Assembly: GCA_039795165.1 (NCBI GenBank)
Contig: JBDKER010000010.1
Location: 1-64,000 of the forward strand
From: V1-33 sp039795165
GTDB lineage: Bacteria; Verrucomicrobiota; Verrucomicrobiia; Verrucomicrobiales; V1-33
DNA: 64,000 nt
Direction of reading: 5' to 3'
The notes under the pieces are model-generated. The model saw nothing but the letters and a program-made list of their open reading frames with translations, made no database searches and had not been told where the DNA came from. The position numbers and the translations under genes are program-made. Below are positions 50,571 to 58,744 of the stretch, piece by piece. Each line of letters opens with the position of its first letter. The first letter of the stretch is position 1.

Positions 50571-51305
50571 ATGCCTGCGATTCTACTGGCGATCCCCTGT
50601 TACCGGGAGAGGGAGCGGCTTCCCTCGTTTCTGCCGGGGCTGGCTGAGACGCTGGCTGAATCAGGGTTGCCTGTGATGATCCGGGCGGTCGATGATGGAT
50701 CCGGGGAAGCCGAGCGGGCGTGGCTGGCTGAATACACCGAGGAGCAGGGGCGGAGGTTTGGGAATGTGGAGGCGGCGCAGTTGAATCCGGTGAATCTGGG
50801 AAAGGGAGGCGCGGTCTATTCGGCGTGGGATCGGCCCGGCGCAGCAGAAGTGCTCGCTTTCGTCGATGCGGATGGAGCCGTGCCGCCGCGGGAAGTCGTG
50901 CGCGTTCTGCGTGAGGCTGCCGGGCATCCCGGCGAAGCGGTTTTTGCGGTGCGCACGGGCGAAGCCGGCACCACCGTGCGGCGGGATCTGCGGAGGAAAG
51001 TGGCGGGTCAGGTCTTCCGGTGGATTGTGCGGTGGCACTTCCGGTTTCCGCTGCCCGACACGCAATGTGGTTGCAAGGCTGTGCCGGCTTCCGCCTTCGC
51101 GGCATTCCGGCCGCAGCTCACCGAGATGCGCTTTTCGTTCGATATCGAACTGGCGTGGCATCTGCTGCGGGGCGGGAGCCCGATCCGCTGTCTGCCGATT
51201 GACTGGACCGAGAGTCCGGGGAGCCGGCTGCAGCCTGGCAGTGCCCTTGCCATGTACCGCAGCGTGCGGAGGCTCCGGAAGCGGCTGGGCCCATGGCAGC
51301 CGTAG
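50571..51305 (+). CDS. Family 2 glycosyltransferase (dolichyl-phosphate type)
   Basis: A 244-residue GT-A glycosyltransferase with MPAILLAIPCYRERERLPSF at the start, IRAVDDGSGEAERAW, LNPVNLGKGGAVYSAW, the donor/metal motif AFVDADGAVPP, and DTQCGCKAVPASAF near the acceptor site. The layout resembles ALG5/DPM-type enzymes that load sugars onto polyprenyl phosphate. No membrane segment is present. The ATG at 50571 is chosen; the frame is open to 50463. It ends 54 bases upstream of the selenocysteine tRNA. Confidence 0.8.
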   Translation: MPAILLAIPCYRERERLPSFLPGLAETLAESGLPVMIRAVDDGSGEAERAWLAEYTEEQGRRFGNVEAAQLNPVNLGKGGAVYSAWDRPGAAEVLAFVDADGAVPPREVVRVLREAAGHPGEAVFAVRTGEAGTTVRRDLRRKVAGQVFRWIVRWHFRFPLPDTQCGCKAVPASAFAAFRPQLTEMRFSFDIELAWHLLRGGSPIRCLPIDWTESPGSRLQPGSALAMYRSVRRLRKRLGPWQP

Positions 51306-51359
51306 CGCCCCATGGATTTGCGCTTCCTTTCCGGCGGGACAGAGTTACGGAGGGAGCAT

Positions 51360-51456
51360 GGAGAGTGCTGTGTGCCTGGTGGCTGCCACGGTCTTCAAAA
51401 CCGTTGTTGCCAAGTGATCCTTGGCTTGGTCGGTTCGATTCCGGCCCTCTCCGCCA
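51360..51456 (+). tRNA. selC: tRNA-Sec(UCA), selenocysteine
   Basis: A 97-base tRNA with the anticodon loop CTTCAAA inside stem CGGT/ACCG, giving anticodon UCA. The acceptor arm starts GGAGAG (51360-51365), pairing with CTCTCC (51447-51452), then G and an encoded CCA. A long variable arm is formed by TGCCAAG and CTTGGC, and the T arm is GTCGG-TTCGATT-CCGGC. The size and the long extra arm are those of bacterial selC. It implies a selenocysteine system (selA, selB, selD) elsewhere in the genome. No such gene is in this window. Confidence 0.93.
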
Positions 51457-51518
51457 ATTATTTTCGCTGAAAATCAGGAATTTACGTAAATTAGGCTAAT
51501 CTGTGGTGCGGGATGGGG

Positions 51519-51923
51519 TCAGTGGCCGGAGCTGGGGGGCTGGTGGAGTCGGTCGCGGAAGTTGCCGACTCTGACGAGGGCGCGGCGGTCATCGCAGTAG
51601 GTGATGAAGAGAGCGTCCCTGTCGACCCAGTAGACGGCGTCCTGGAGGAATGCGAGTCCGAGTTCGCAGGCGGCGGGCCAGTCCATGGGGACGGCCCAGC
51701 TGGCTTCCGAGTGGTGGGTGAGTGGGGAGAAGCCGGTGATGCGGATGGGTTGGTGGCCGGCGGCGGTGAGTTGGGCGAGGAGGCGTTGATCGGCGGCGTG
51801 GTTGCGGTCATCGGACCATGATTCGCCGGTGGTGGCGAAGCCTGTGATGATGGCGAACTGGTCGGGCCATGAATCGATGGGGGAGTCCGTGCGGAAGTGG
51901 GTTTCGAAGTAGGCAGGGATCAT
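51519..51923 (-). CDS. DUF3293-like protein
   Basis: A 134-residue protein. The segment FAIITGFATTGESWSDDRNH near residue 25 and ADQRLLAQLTAAG following it match the DUF3293 pattern (AIITAWNP-like start, conserved Asn, then a helix). The later AFLQDAVYWVDRDALFITYC fits its final strand. It is soluble. The start at 51923 lies 17 bases after the stop of the large secreted-protein gene, so both may be on one transcript. Function unknown. Confidence 0.65.
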   Translation of the reverse strand: MIPAYFETHFRTDSPIDSWPDQFAIITGFATTGESWSDDRNHAADQRLLAQLTAAGHQPIRITGFSPLTHHSEASWAVPMDWPAACELGLAFLQDAVYWVDRDALFITYCDDRRALVRVGNFRDRLHQPPSSGH

Positions 51924-51940
51924 GGGAGCAGGGGGGGATT

Positions 51941-54900
51941 TCAGGGGAACGATGGGGGCCATGGGCCGTCGGTGGGCATGACGTGGAGGCGGAGGAATCG
52001 TCGTGGGGTACCGGGGATGGGGGAGACGGTGAAGGATTCTGGCTGGCCCGAGCCGGTGAAGCCGACGCCAGTGTCCGACCATTGCTGGAGGTGGGTGGGC
52101 GCGCTGTTGGGATTGATGGAGGAAGAGTAGAGGCGGTAGAAGCGGCCGGATTTGGTGGCGAAGGCCATGAATTGGGGGTCGGCGGGGTCCTGGAGGATGC
52201 GGAGGACGTCGTTGGGGTCGCTGGGGCTTGTGCCCATGATGGCTTCGTCGCTGTCGCTGATGCCGTCGCCGTCCGCGTCGCTGGTGCCGGTGCCCGGGGC
52301 GATGCGGAGATTGGTGACGGTGATGAATTCGTTGATGGAATTGCAGAGTCCGGTGATGACGATCTGGGCGGTGGTGGTGCCTTGGGGGATGAAGCCCGAG
52401 AGGTCGTACTGGAATTCCTGGATGGTGGGATTGGTGGCTGGGGCTGGGCAGAGTTCGGTGCCGGAGAGGCGGCCATCGCCGTCGCGGTCGTGTGCCGAGA
52501 TGAGCGAGACTGGGCTCAAGGGGTTGTCATTGAGGATGAGGAAAGCCGAGAAGGTATCCGAGGCTTCGAAGCCGCCGGTGAGGTCGCGGATGCGGAGGGT
52601 GGCAGAGCAGCGGAGGCCCGTGGTGATGCCGGCGAGCGGGATGGGGTCCGACAAGATGGATTTTTCGGCAGGGGAGATGGTGTCGCCGTCGTTCATGGTG
52701 ATGGCGGGAGGGGCTCCGCTGACGACCCATGCGGGATCCGGTTCCGGGGTTGTGGCAGTGAAGATGGGCGTGGTGGTGTTGCCATTGTCGAGGAAGCCGA
52801 TGATCCATGGGGCTGGCAGCGGGACATTGATGGTGGCCGTGGCGCTAGGGAACGAAGCATCGGAGAAGGTGAGCGGGAGGAGGGACGAGCCAGCCGGGAC
52901 CGTCAGCGTGGCTGTGCCGAAGGGGCCGGATGACGGAGTGGCTCCTGGGGCGATCCAGCCAGTGCCGCCGAATTCGCCGGTGATGGTGACGGTGAACGAG
53001 ATCGTGTCGTCTGCTGGTCCGGGGCCGTTTGGGTTGCGGGTGATGCCGGTGGGTGATGAGACCGCGATGGCCGGGGGAGGGATTTCGACGATGAGGTTGC
53101 TGAGGGTGAAGGTTTCCGTGGGGGAATTACTGTTGCCGATGAGGCGGAGCTGGACCGAGCGTGCCGCGGCCGGGATCATCTGGGAAAGCGTGAAGGTCCT
53201 CGTGGTATTGATGGTGGCCGGGAGTTCCACGCCGCCCGTGAGCTTTCCGTCTCCGTCCGTGTCCGCGGCTCCGAGCATGCTGACGTACGGGGTTCCGTCG
53301 ATGCTGATCTGGAACGTGCAGGAATCGAAGATTTCGAATCCTGACGAAGTGCCTGCGATGGCGGTGAGGGTGGCACGGACGCGGACATCCGGGGCCTGGG
53401 TCAGGTCGACCGTTTCCGAGTCGATGATGTGGTCTGCCTGCTGCGGATTGGCGTTCTGGGTGAGGGTGCGGTTGGCGTTGTCCGGTGTCCAGCGGATGGG
53501 GTTGGGAGCGATGGCCGGGGCCGAGAAGAGAGGTCGGGCTGGTCCTGCGAGCCGGACCGTACCGATCATGGCCGGGGTGAGGATGGAAACGGCGGCGCGG
53601 CAATCCGGGTCGGCGCTGTCAGTGAATTCGTAGGTGGAGGCTGAGCCCGGGTCGGCATTGCTGATGGGGATGGCGGTTCCGTAGGGTACGGTGAGCGGGG
53701 GGGCGGTGAGGATGAAATCCGGGCCCGTGAAGGGACCGTCGGCGGTGACCTGATAGGAAACGGAATCGTCCGTGGGATCGTCCGGAGTTCCGCCATTGAA
53801 GTAGTTGAAGCCTGTGATGGCGGGGTCGATGCGGCACCATGGGGCGATGGCGGTGGCTGTGGTGGTGATGGTGGCGGACGAACGGTCCTCGATGGTGATG
53901 GCGAGCGAGTGGAGGGGTCCGGTGAATGATGCGATGGGAAGCGGTCCGATCGTGACTGGGCTGCCGTAGGTGCCCGTGCGGCCGGCGAGGGCGGGCGGGG
54001 CCGTGATGCGCCAGCCGGACGGGCTGACTGGTCCGGTTCCTGTGATCGTGAGGGGAAACGAAACGGTATCGTCGGCCGGATTGCGGGGCGTGTTTGCGGT
54101 TGAGCGGGTGACGGTTCCGACGGCCGCGCTGATGGCCACGTCGGCGGCCGTGAAGGAGAGACTGAGGTCGTCGAGGCCCATGAGGGCGTCGGCACCGCCG
54201 TCGTTGATGTTGCTCCAGCGGATGGCGAGGAACTCGCCGGGTTCCACGCGGATTTCGCTGACTGGGGCGGTGGAGATGAGGGATCGCTCGTCGACGGGCG
54301 TGTAGCCGGTGGGGGTGGTGTAGGTGAATTCGGCTTCGCGGACGCGGTTCCAGCCGGTGATGTAGTGGGCGCTGGGGGCGGTGGAGACCTCCGGTGGGAA
54401 GACATCTGCGGTGGCCGGGGCGGTGGTCATGGTGAGGACCGCCTGCTGGGAGGTTCCTTTGCGCCACCAGACGGCGAGCGTTTCGACATTGCTGGCTGTC
54501 TGGTTGGTGTGGCGGATTTCTGCGGCGTAGCGGATGGTGGTGAGGCGGACGGGGATGGCTGAGGTGTTCTGGAACACAGCGATGGCGGAAAGTTCGCCCT
54601 GAGCGGTGATGGGAACGGCGGCGAGCATGCGGTCGGGGTCGCCCGTGATGCCTGCTGAGTAGAACCAGCCCGTGGTGGGGTTGATGGCACCGTCGCTGAC
54701 GCGGTAGGCGTAGGCAGCGCCGACGAATCCGGTGGGGGTGCCATTGCCGGCGCGGTAGAGCCACCATCCCGGGATGGTGGTGTCGTCAGCCCATGGAGTC
54801 GGCGTGGCAGCGTTATTGGCGCCTGTCGATGAGGTGGCTGCGAGCGCATTGAAATTCTCGGTGTATTCCGTGGTGCCGCTGATGGCGATGGGGGCGGCGG

Positions 54901-54970
54901 AGACTGCTGCTGCGGCGGCGGTCAGGGTGAGCAGAGTGATGCTGGAAGTGCGGGGGCGGGATGGGAGCAT
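51941..54970 (-). CDS. Large secreted modular beta-domain protein
   Basis: A 1,009-residue protein with a signal peptide (ITLLTLTAAAAAVSAA). Residues about 30-290 form a jelly-roll-like domain beginning with YTENFNALAATSSTG. Then come repeated beta modules with the recurring NPADDTVSFPLTITGTGP pattern (three copies, about 310, 410 and 690), and two copies of a module with a calcium-loop-like DTDGDGKLTGG or DRDGDGRLSG sequence. Near the C-terminus SDADGDGISDSDEAIMGTSP is a thrombospondin type 3-like calcium repeat. The C-terminus may be a cell-surface sorting region. It is probably cell-surface or released; the ligand is unknown. Confidence 0.7.
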   Translation of the reverse strand: MLPSRPRTSSITLLTLTAAAAAVSAAPIAISGTTEYTENFNALAATSSTGANNAATPTPWADDTTIPGWWLYRAGNGTPTGFVGAAYAYRVSDGAINPTTGWFYSAGITGDPDRMLAAVPITAQGELSAIAVFQNTSAIPVRLTTIRYAAEIRHTNQTASNVETLAVWWRKGTSQQAVLTMTTAPATADVFPPEVSTAPSAHYITGWNRVREAEFTYTTPTGYTPVDERSLISTAPVSEIRVEPGEFLAIRWSNINDGGADALMGLDDLSLSFTAADVAISAAVGTVTRSTANTPRNPADDTVSFPLTITGTGPVSPSGWRITAPPALAGRTGTYGSPVTIGPLPIASFTGPLHSLAITIEDRSSATITTTATAIAPWCRIDPAITGFNYFNGGTPDDPTDDSVSYQVTADGPFTGPDFILTAPPLTVPYGTAIPISNADPGSASTYEFTDSADPDCRAAVSILTPAMIGTVRLAGPARPLFSAPAIAPNPIRWTPDNANRTLTQNANPQQADHIIDSETVDLTQAPDVRVRATLTAIAGTSSGFEIFDSCTFQISIDGTPYVSMLGAADTDGDGKLTGGVELPATINTTRTFTLSQMIPAAARSVQLRLIGNSNSPTETFTLSNLIVEIPPPAIAVSSPTGITRNPNGPGPADDTISFTVTITGEFGGTGWIAPGATPSSGPFGTATLTVPAGSSLLPLTFSDASFPSATATINVPLPAPWIIGFLDNGNTTTPIFTATTPEPDPAWVVSGAPPAITMNDGDTISPAEKSILSDPIPLAGITTGLRCSATLRIRDLTGGFEASDTFSAFLILNDNPLSPVSLISAHDRDGDGRLSGTELCPAPATNPTIQEFQYDLSGFIPQGTTTAQIVITGLCNSINEFITVTNLRIAPGTGTSDADGDGISDSDEAIMGTSPSDPNDVLRILQDPADPQFMAFATKSGRFYRLYSSSINPNSAPTHLQQWSDTGVGFTGSGQPESFTVSPIPGTPRRFLRLHVMPTDGPWPPSFP

Positions 54971-55158
54971 GGCGCGTGGGGGAAAAGGGGATTTCCTGGG
55001 AGGGAGGCAGTTATCGTGCCGGAGGGGAAAGATCCCCGCAGCTACGGGAGAGCGGAAATGGGAAAGCTGGGCGCGGTTTCCGTCAGATACCATGCGGCAG
55101 GGCAGGCTGGCACGCTTCCTGCGAAGAAGATCAGGAGCAGCCAACCCGCACACCTCCC

Positions 55159-56607
55159 ATGCTTGAACAGTACACCCCCGGTGAATTCTACGATGAAATG
55201 TTTGATGAACCGGGAACCGTGCGGTCGCATTACCGCGGCGTGGCCGATCGTCTGACATCCGTGAGTCATGATGAATACGAGAAAAAACAAGCGGCGGTGG
55301 AGCAGGCGTTCATGCGGCGCGGGGTGACCTTTACGGTGTACAGCGACGATCAGGGAACCGAGCGGATTTTCCCTTTTGATTGTGTGCCGAGGATCATACC
55401 TGCCGATGAATGGTCGCAGATTGAGAAGGGGCTGATTCAGAGGCTGACTGCGCTCAATCTGTTTCTGCATGACATTTATCATGAGCAGAAGATTCTGCGG
55501 GAGCGGGTTATTCCGCCGCAGTATGTGATGAGTGCGAAGCATTTCCGGCGGGAATTCATGCACTTCAAGGTTCCGAAAAACATTTATGTGCATGTGTGTG
55601 GATCCGATCTGATCCGGGATCGGGATGGTCGGTATCTGGTACTGGAGGACAACCTGCGTTGTCCGTCCGGGGCTAGTTACATGCTGGAGAACCGGGCGGC
55701 GCTGCGGCGGGCGTTTCCGGATCTGTTCCGGGCGGCGGGGGTCCGGCCGGTGGAGGGGTATGCTGGGCAATTGCTGAAGAACCTGCAGCATGTGTCGCCC
55801 GAGTCCACTGGTGGCCAGCCAAACGTGGTGCTGCTGACGCCCGGGGTGTACAACAGTGCGTATTTCGAGCATGCCTTTCTGGCGCGGCAGATGGGGATAC
55901 CGATTGTGGAGGGACGGGATCTGGTGGTGCGGGACTACCGGGTGTACATGCGGACAACGGCGGGCCTTGTGCCGGTCGATGTGATTTACCGGAGGATTGA
56001 CGATGACTTTCTGGATCCATCCGTATTCCGGTCCGATTCGCTGCTGGGGGTGCCGGGTTTGGTGAATGCCTGCCGGGCTGGGAATGTGACCCTTGCCAAC
56101 AGCATTGGGACCGGGGTGGCGGACGACAAGGTGATTTATGCGTGGGTGCCGAAGATCATCCGTTTCTATCTGGGAGAAGAACCGATTCTGGCGAATGTGG
56201 AGACGTATTTGGCAAGTGAGGCCTCCGACCGCACGTACATTCTCGAGAACCTTGAGAAGCTCGTGGTGAAGTCGGCGAATGAGGCTGGTGGGTATGGCAT
56301 GCTGATGGGGCCGTGGGCGAGCCGGGCGGAGATCGAGGCATTCCGGGCGCAGATCATGGCGAATCCGCGGAACTTCATTGCGCAGCCGCCGATTTCGCTG
56401 AGTCGGCATCCTACTTGGGTGAGCGAGGCCAATGATTTCGAGGGCCGGCACATCGATCTCCGGCCGTACATTCTCTACGGGGACAAAGTGACCGTGACGC
56501 CCGGGGGGCTGACGCGGGTTGCGCTGCGGCGGGGGTCGCTGGTGGTGAACAGTTCGCAGGGTGGTGGATCCAAGGACACGTGGGTGCTGGGAGACCGGGC
56601 CGCCTGA
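55159..56607 (+). CDS. Circularly permuted type 2 ATP-grasp protein
   Basis: A 482-residue protein of the circularly permuted ATP-grasp family (DUF404/DUF407). Recognised blocks are GVTFTVYSDDQGTERIFPFD, the strand YLVLEDNLRCPSGASYMLEN, VYRRIDDDFLDP, and LVVKSANEAGGYGMLMG close to the C-terminus, which carries ATP contacts. It catalyses carboxylate-amine ligation in an unknown peptide. It is followed by alpha-E and transglutaminase genes, the standard trio, probably making and processing a short peptide or modifying a protein. The ATG at 55159 matches the MLEQYTPGEFYDEMF family start. Confidence 0.87.
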   Translation: MLEQYTPGEFYDEMFDEPGTVRSHYRGVADRLTSVSHDEYEKKQAAVEQAFMRRGVTFTVYSDDQGTERIFPFDCVPRIIPADEWSQIEKGLIQRLTALNLFLHDIYHEQKILRERVIPPQYVMSAKHFRREFMHFKVPKNIYVHVCGSDLIRDRDGRYLVLEDNLRCPSGASYMLENRAALRRAFPDLFRAAGVRPVEGYAGQLLKNLQHVSPESTGGQPNVVLLTPGVYNSAYFEHAFLARQMGIPIVEGRDLVVRDYRVYMRTTAGLVPVDVIYRRIDDDFLDPSVFRSDSLLGVPGLVNACRAGNVTLANSIGTGVADDKVIYAWVPKIIRFYLGEEPILANVETYLASEASDRTYILENLEKLVVKSANEAGGYGMLMGPWASRAEIEAFRAQIMANPRNFIAQPPISLSRHPTWVSEANDFEGRHIDLRPYILYGDKVTVTPGGLTRVALRRGSLVVNSSQGGGSKDTWVLGDRAA

Positions 56608-56650
56608 GATTCAAAAGCCAGGGAAGCAAGCAATCAGCAGGAAACGACTT

Positions 56651-57745
56651 ATGGAATCCCGGGAAAAAATGGCGATGCACCGCCAGAGCAATGTGATGCT
56701 GTCGAGGGTGGCGGCGTCGCTTTACTGGATGAGCCGGTATCTGGAACGGGCTGAGAATCTGGCGCGCCTGCTTGATGTGAATCTGCAGCTCAGTGTCGAC
56801 TTTGACCGTCAGGATGCGGAATCGCTGCAGGAACACTGGCTGCCCGTGCTGCGGTCGACTGGGAGCGAGGAAGCCTTTCTGAAGGTGTATCCGGCGGCTG
56901 ACAGTGTCACGGTGCCCGAGTATCTGACCTTCACGGGCGGGGAGGGATGTTCGATCCGGTCGTGTGTGGCGGCGGCGCGGGAGAATGCGCGGCAGGTCCG
57001 GGATCAGATTTCCTTCGATATGTGGGAAGTGCTCAATGACATGTGGCTGTTTTTGAAAGATGCGCCTGACGAGAGCATCCGGGGGGCCAATGCCCCGGGG
57101 TTCTATGAACGGGTGAAGCGCTTTTCGCATCTGTTCCAGGGGCTGACTGATTCCACCTTTTCGCGGAATGAGGGGTATGAATTCATTGAATTCGGGAAGT
57201 ATCTGGAGCGGGCCGACAAGACGTCGCGGCTACTGGACATCAAGTATCACATTCTGCTGCCGACGGTGAACGATGTGGGTGGGGCTGTGGACACCCTGCA
57301 GTGGCAGGCGGTGCTGCGATCGGCGAGTGCGCTCGAGAGCTACCGGAGGTTCTATGTGCAGGAGATTGTGCCGTGGAAGGTAGCGGAATTCCTGCTGATG
57401 TCGGACAGTTTTCCGCGATCGGTTCGGTACTGTGTGGAGCGCTGTGATTATTTCATGCACCGGATTGCGGACGTACCGGCGAGTGACTACCGGACGGCGG
57501 GCGAGCGGAGGTTCGGGAAGTTTGTGCAGAATCTTCGGTTTGCGTCGATTGATGAGGTCATGGGGGCCGGGCTGCATGAGCATCTGGCGATGGTGCAGGG
57601 CGAACTGGAGGCGGTGGGGGCGCATGTGTATGATGCGTTCATGTATCATCCGCCTGTGGACATGGCGGCGGAAATCCGGCTGCATCAGCAGGAACAGCAG
57701 CAGCAGATCCGCTTGCATCACCATCAGCAGCAGCAGCAACAGTAG
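56651..57745 (+). CDS. Alpha-E domain protein
   Basis: A 364-residue all-helical protein of the alpha-E family. It starts after a short leader with MLSRVAASLYWMSRYLERAE, the highly conserved alpha-E start, and has a second copy of the RYLERA-type motif (FGKYLERADKTSRLLD around 200). The last 25 residues are a Gln/His-rich tail with two imperfect copies of IRLH-Q/H-n. It lies 43 bases after the ATP-grasp gene and 48 before the transglutaminase gene. The family has no known catalytic activity but always accompanies the ATP-grasp protein. Confidence 0.87.
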   Translation: MESREKMAMHRQSNVMLSRVAASLYWMSRYLERAENLARLLDVNLQLSVDFDRQDAESLQEHWLPVLRSTGSEEAFLKVYPAADSVTVPEYLTFTGGEGCSIRSCVAAARENARQVRDQISFDMWEVLNDMWLFLKDAPDESIRGANAPGFYERVKRFSHLFQGLTDSTFSRNEGYEFIEFGKYLERADKTSRLLDIKYHILLPTVNDVGGAVDTLQWQAVLRSASALESYRRFYVQEIVPWKVAEFLLMSDSFPRSVRYCVERCDYFMHRIADVPASDYRTAGERRFGKFVQNLRFASIDEVMGAGLHEHLAMVQGELEAVGAHVYDAFMYHPPVDMAAEIRLHQQEQQQQIRLHHHQQQQQQ

Positions 57746-57793
57746 GCGCAGTACGGGAGCCCTGCGGCGCGGGGTTCTCAATCTACGACGATC

Positions 57794-58693
57794 ATGCCAG
57801 AGCTGAGCGATTCATCAGATTCACCGGTGGGAAGCGGGCCCCTGCGGCTGCGGGTGCGTCATCTGACGCGGTACGACTACCATGGTCCGGTCACGGACAG
57901 CTACAACGACCTGCGGTTGTGTCCCGTGAGTGATGGGCTGCAGCGCTGTATGAGTTTCCGGCTTGAGGTGGCCCCGGCCACCGTAGTGAGCACGTACATG
58001 GATTTCTATCTGAACCGGGTCGATCATTTTGAGCTGCATGATCCGCATGAATTCCTGAGCATCGAGGCGCACTCGGTGGTGGAGACGTATCCGGATCCCC
58101 GGGGTGCGGTGGTGGGGGAATTTCCGGCGGCCATGCTGGATGCGCCGTCGGTGACGGAGAACTACTTTGATTTCCTGACTGATTCCGAATATGTTTCGCT
58201 GGAGGCGGAACTGTGGAGGGAAGCGGTTGATGTGCTGCCTGGTGGGGTGAGTGATCTGTGGCGGGATGCGGTGCGGCTGGGGGAGCATGTCAACGGGACG
58301 TTCCTGTATGATCCACTTTCGACGCATGCGGGCACGAGGATGCGGGATGCGCTGCGGGAGCGGCGCGGGGTATGTCAGGATTTTGCACATGTGCTGCTGG
58401 CGCTGTGCCGGTGTCAGGGGATTCCGGCGCGGTATGTGAGTGGGTATTTTTTCAATGAGCAGCGGGAGGAAGGGGCTGTGGAGGCATCGCATGCATGGGT
58501 GGAGTTCTTTCTGCCGGGATTTGGCTGGAAGGGGTATGATCCGACGCATCGGCGCGAGGCGGACACGCGGTACGTCCGGCTGGCGGCGGGGCGGGACTAT
58601 GCGGACATCCGGCCCGTCTCCGGGACCTTCCGTGGAAGGGGCACGCGGGAACTGTTCGTCGATGCGAGCATTGAGCTGCATCGCGAGGAATGA
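57794..58693 (+). CDS. Transglutaminase-like cysteine protease
   Basis: A 299-residue protein. The N-terminal bacterial transglutaminase-associated beta domain is about 16-110 (LRVRHLTRYDYHGPVTDSYN). The transglutaminase core has Cys194 in RRGVCQDFAHV, His233 in ASHAWVEFF and Asp249 in GYDPTH, a complete triad. In this gene context such enzymes are thought to act as peptidases or transamidases on the ATP-grasp product. No signal peptide is visible. It ends just before a 51-base gap and the convergent ABC-F gene. Confidence 0.87.
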   Translation: MPELSDSSDSPVGSGPLRLRVRHLTRYDYHGPVTDSYNDLRLCPVSDGLQRCMSFRLEVAPATVVSTYMDFYLNRVDHFELHDPHEFLSIEAHSVVETYPDPRGAVVGEFPAAMLDAPSVTENYFDFLTDSEYVSLEAELWREAVDVLPGGVSDLWRDAVRLGEHVNGTFLYDPLSTHAGTRMRDALRERRGVCQDFAHVLLALCRCQGIPARYVSGYFFNEQREEGAVEASHAWVEFFLPGFGWKGYDPTHRREADTRYVRLAAGRDYADIRPVSGTFRGRGTRELFVDASIELHREE

Positions 58694-58744
58694 ACCGTCG
58701 CCTAGGAGCCTGTTGAAAAACCGGGCCCGCCGCCTGCAGGGGAG

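Noticed and set aside
58694..58744. Possible insertion-sequence end GGAGCCTGTTGAAAAACC
   Set aside because: The string resembles some IS terminal repeats, but there is no partner repeat, transposase or target duplication nearby. It may be part of the terminator region of the flanking genes.
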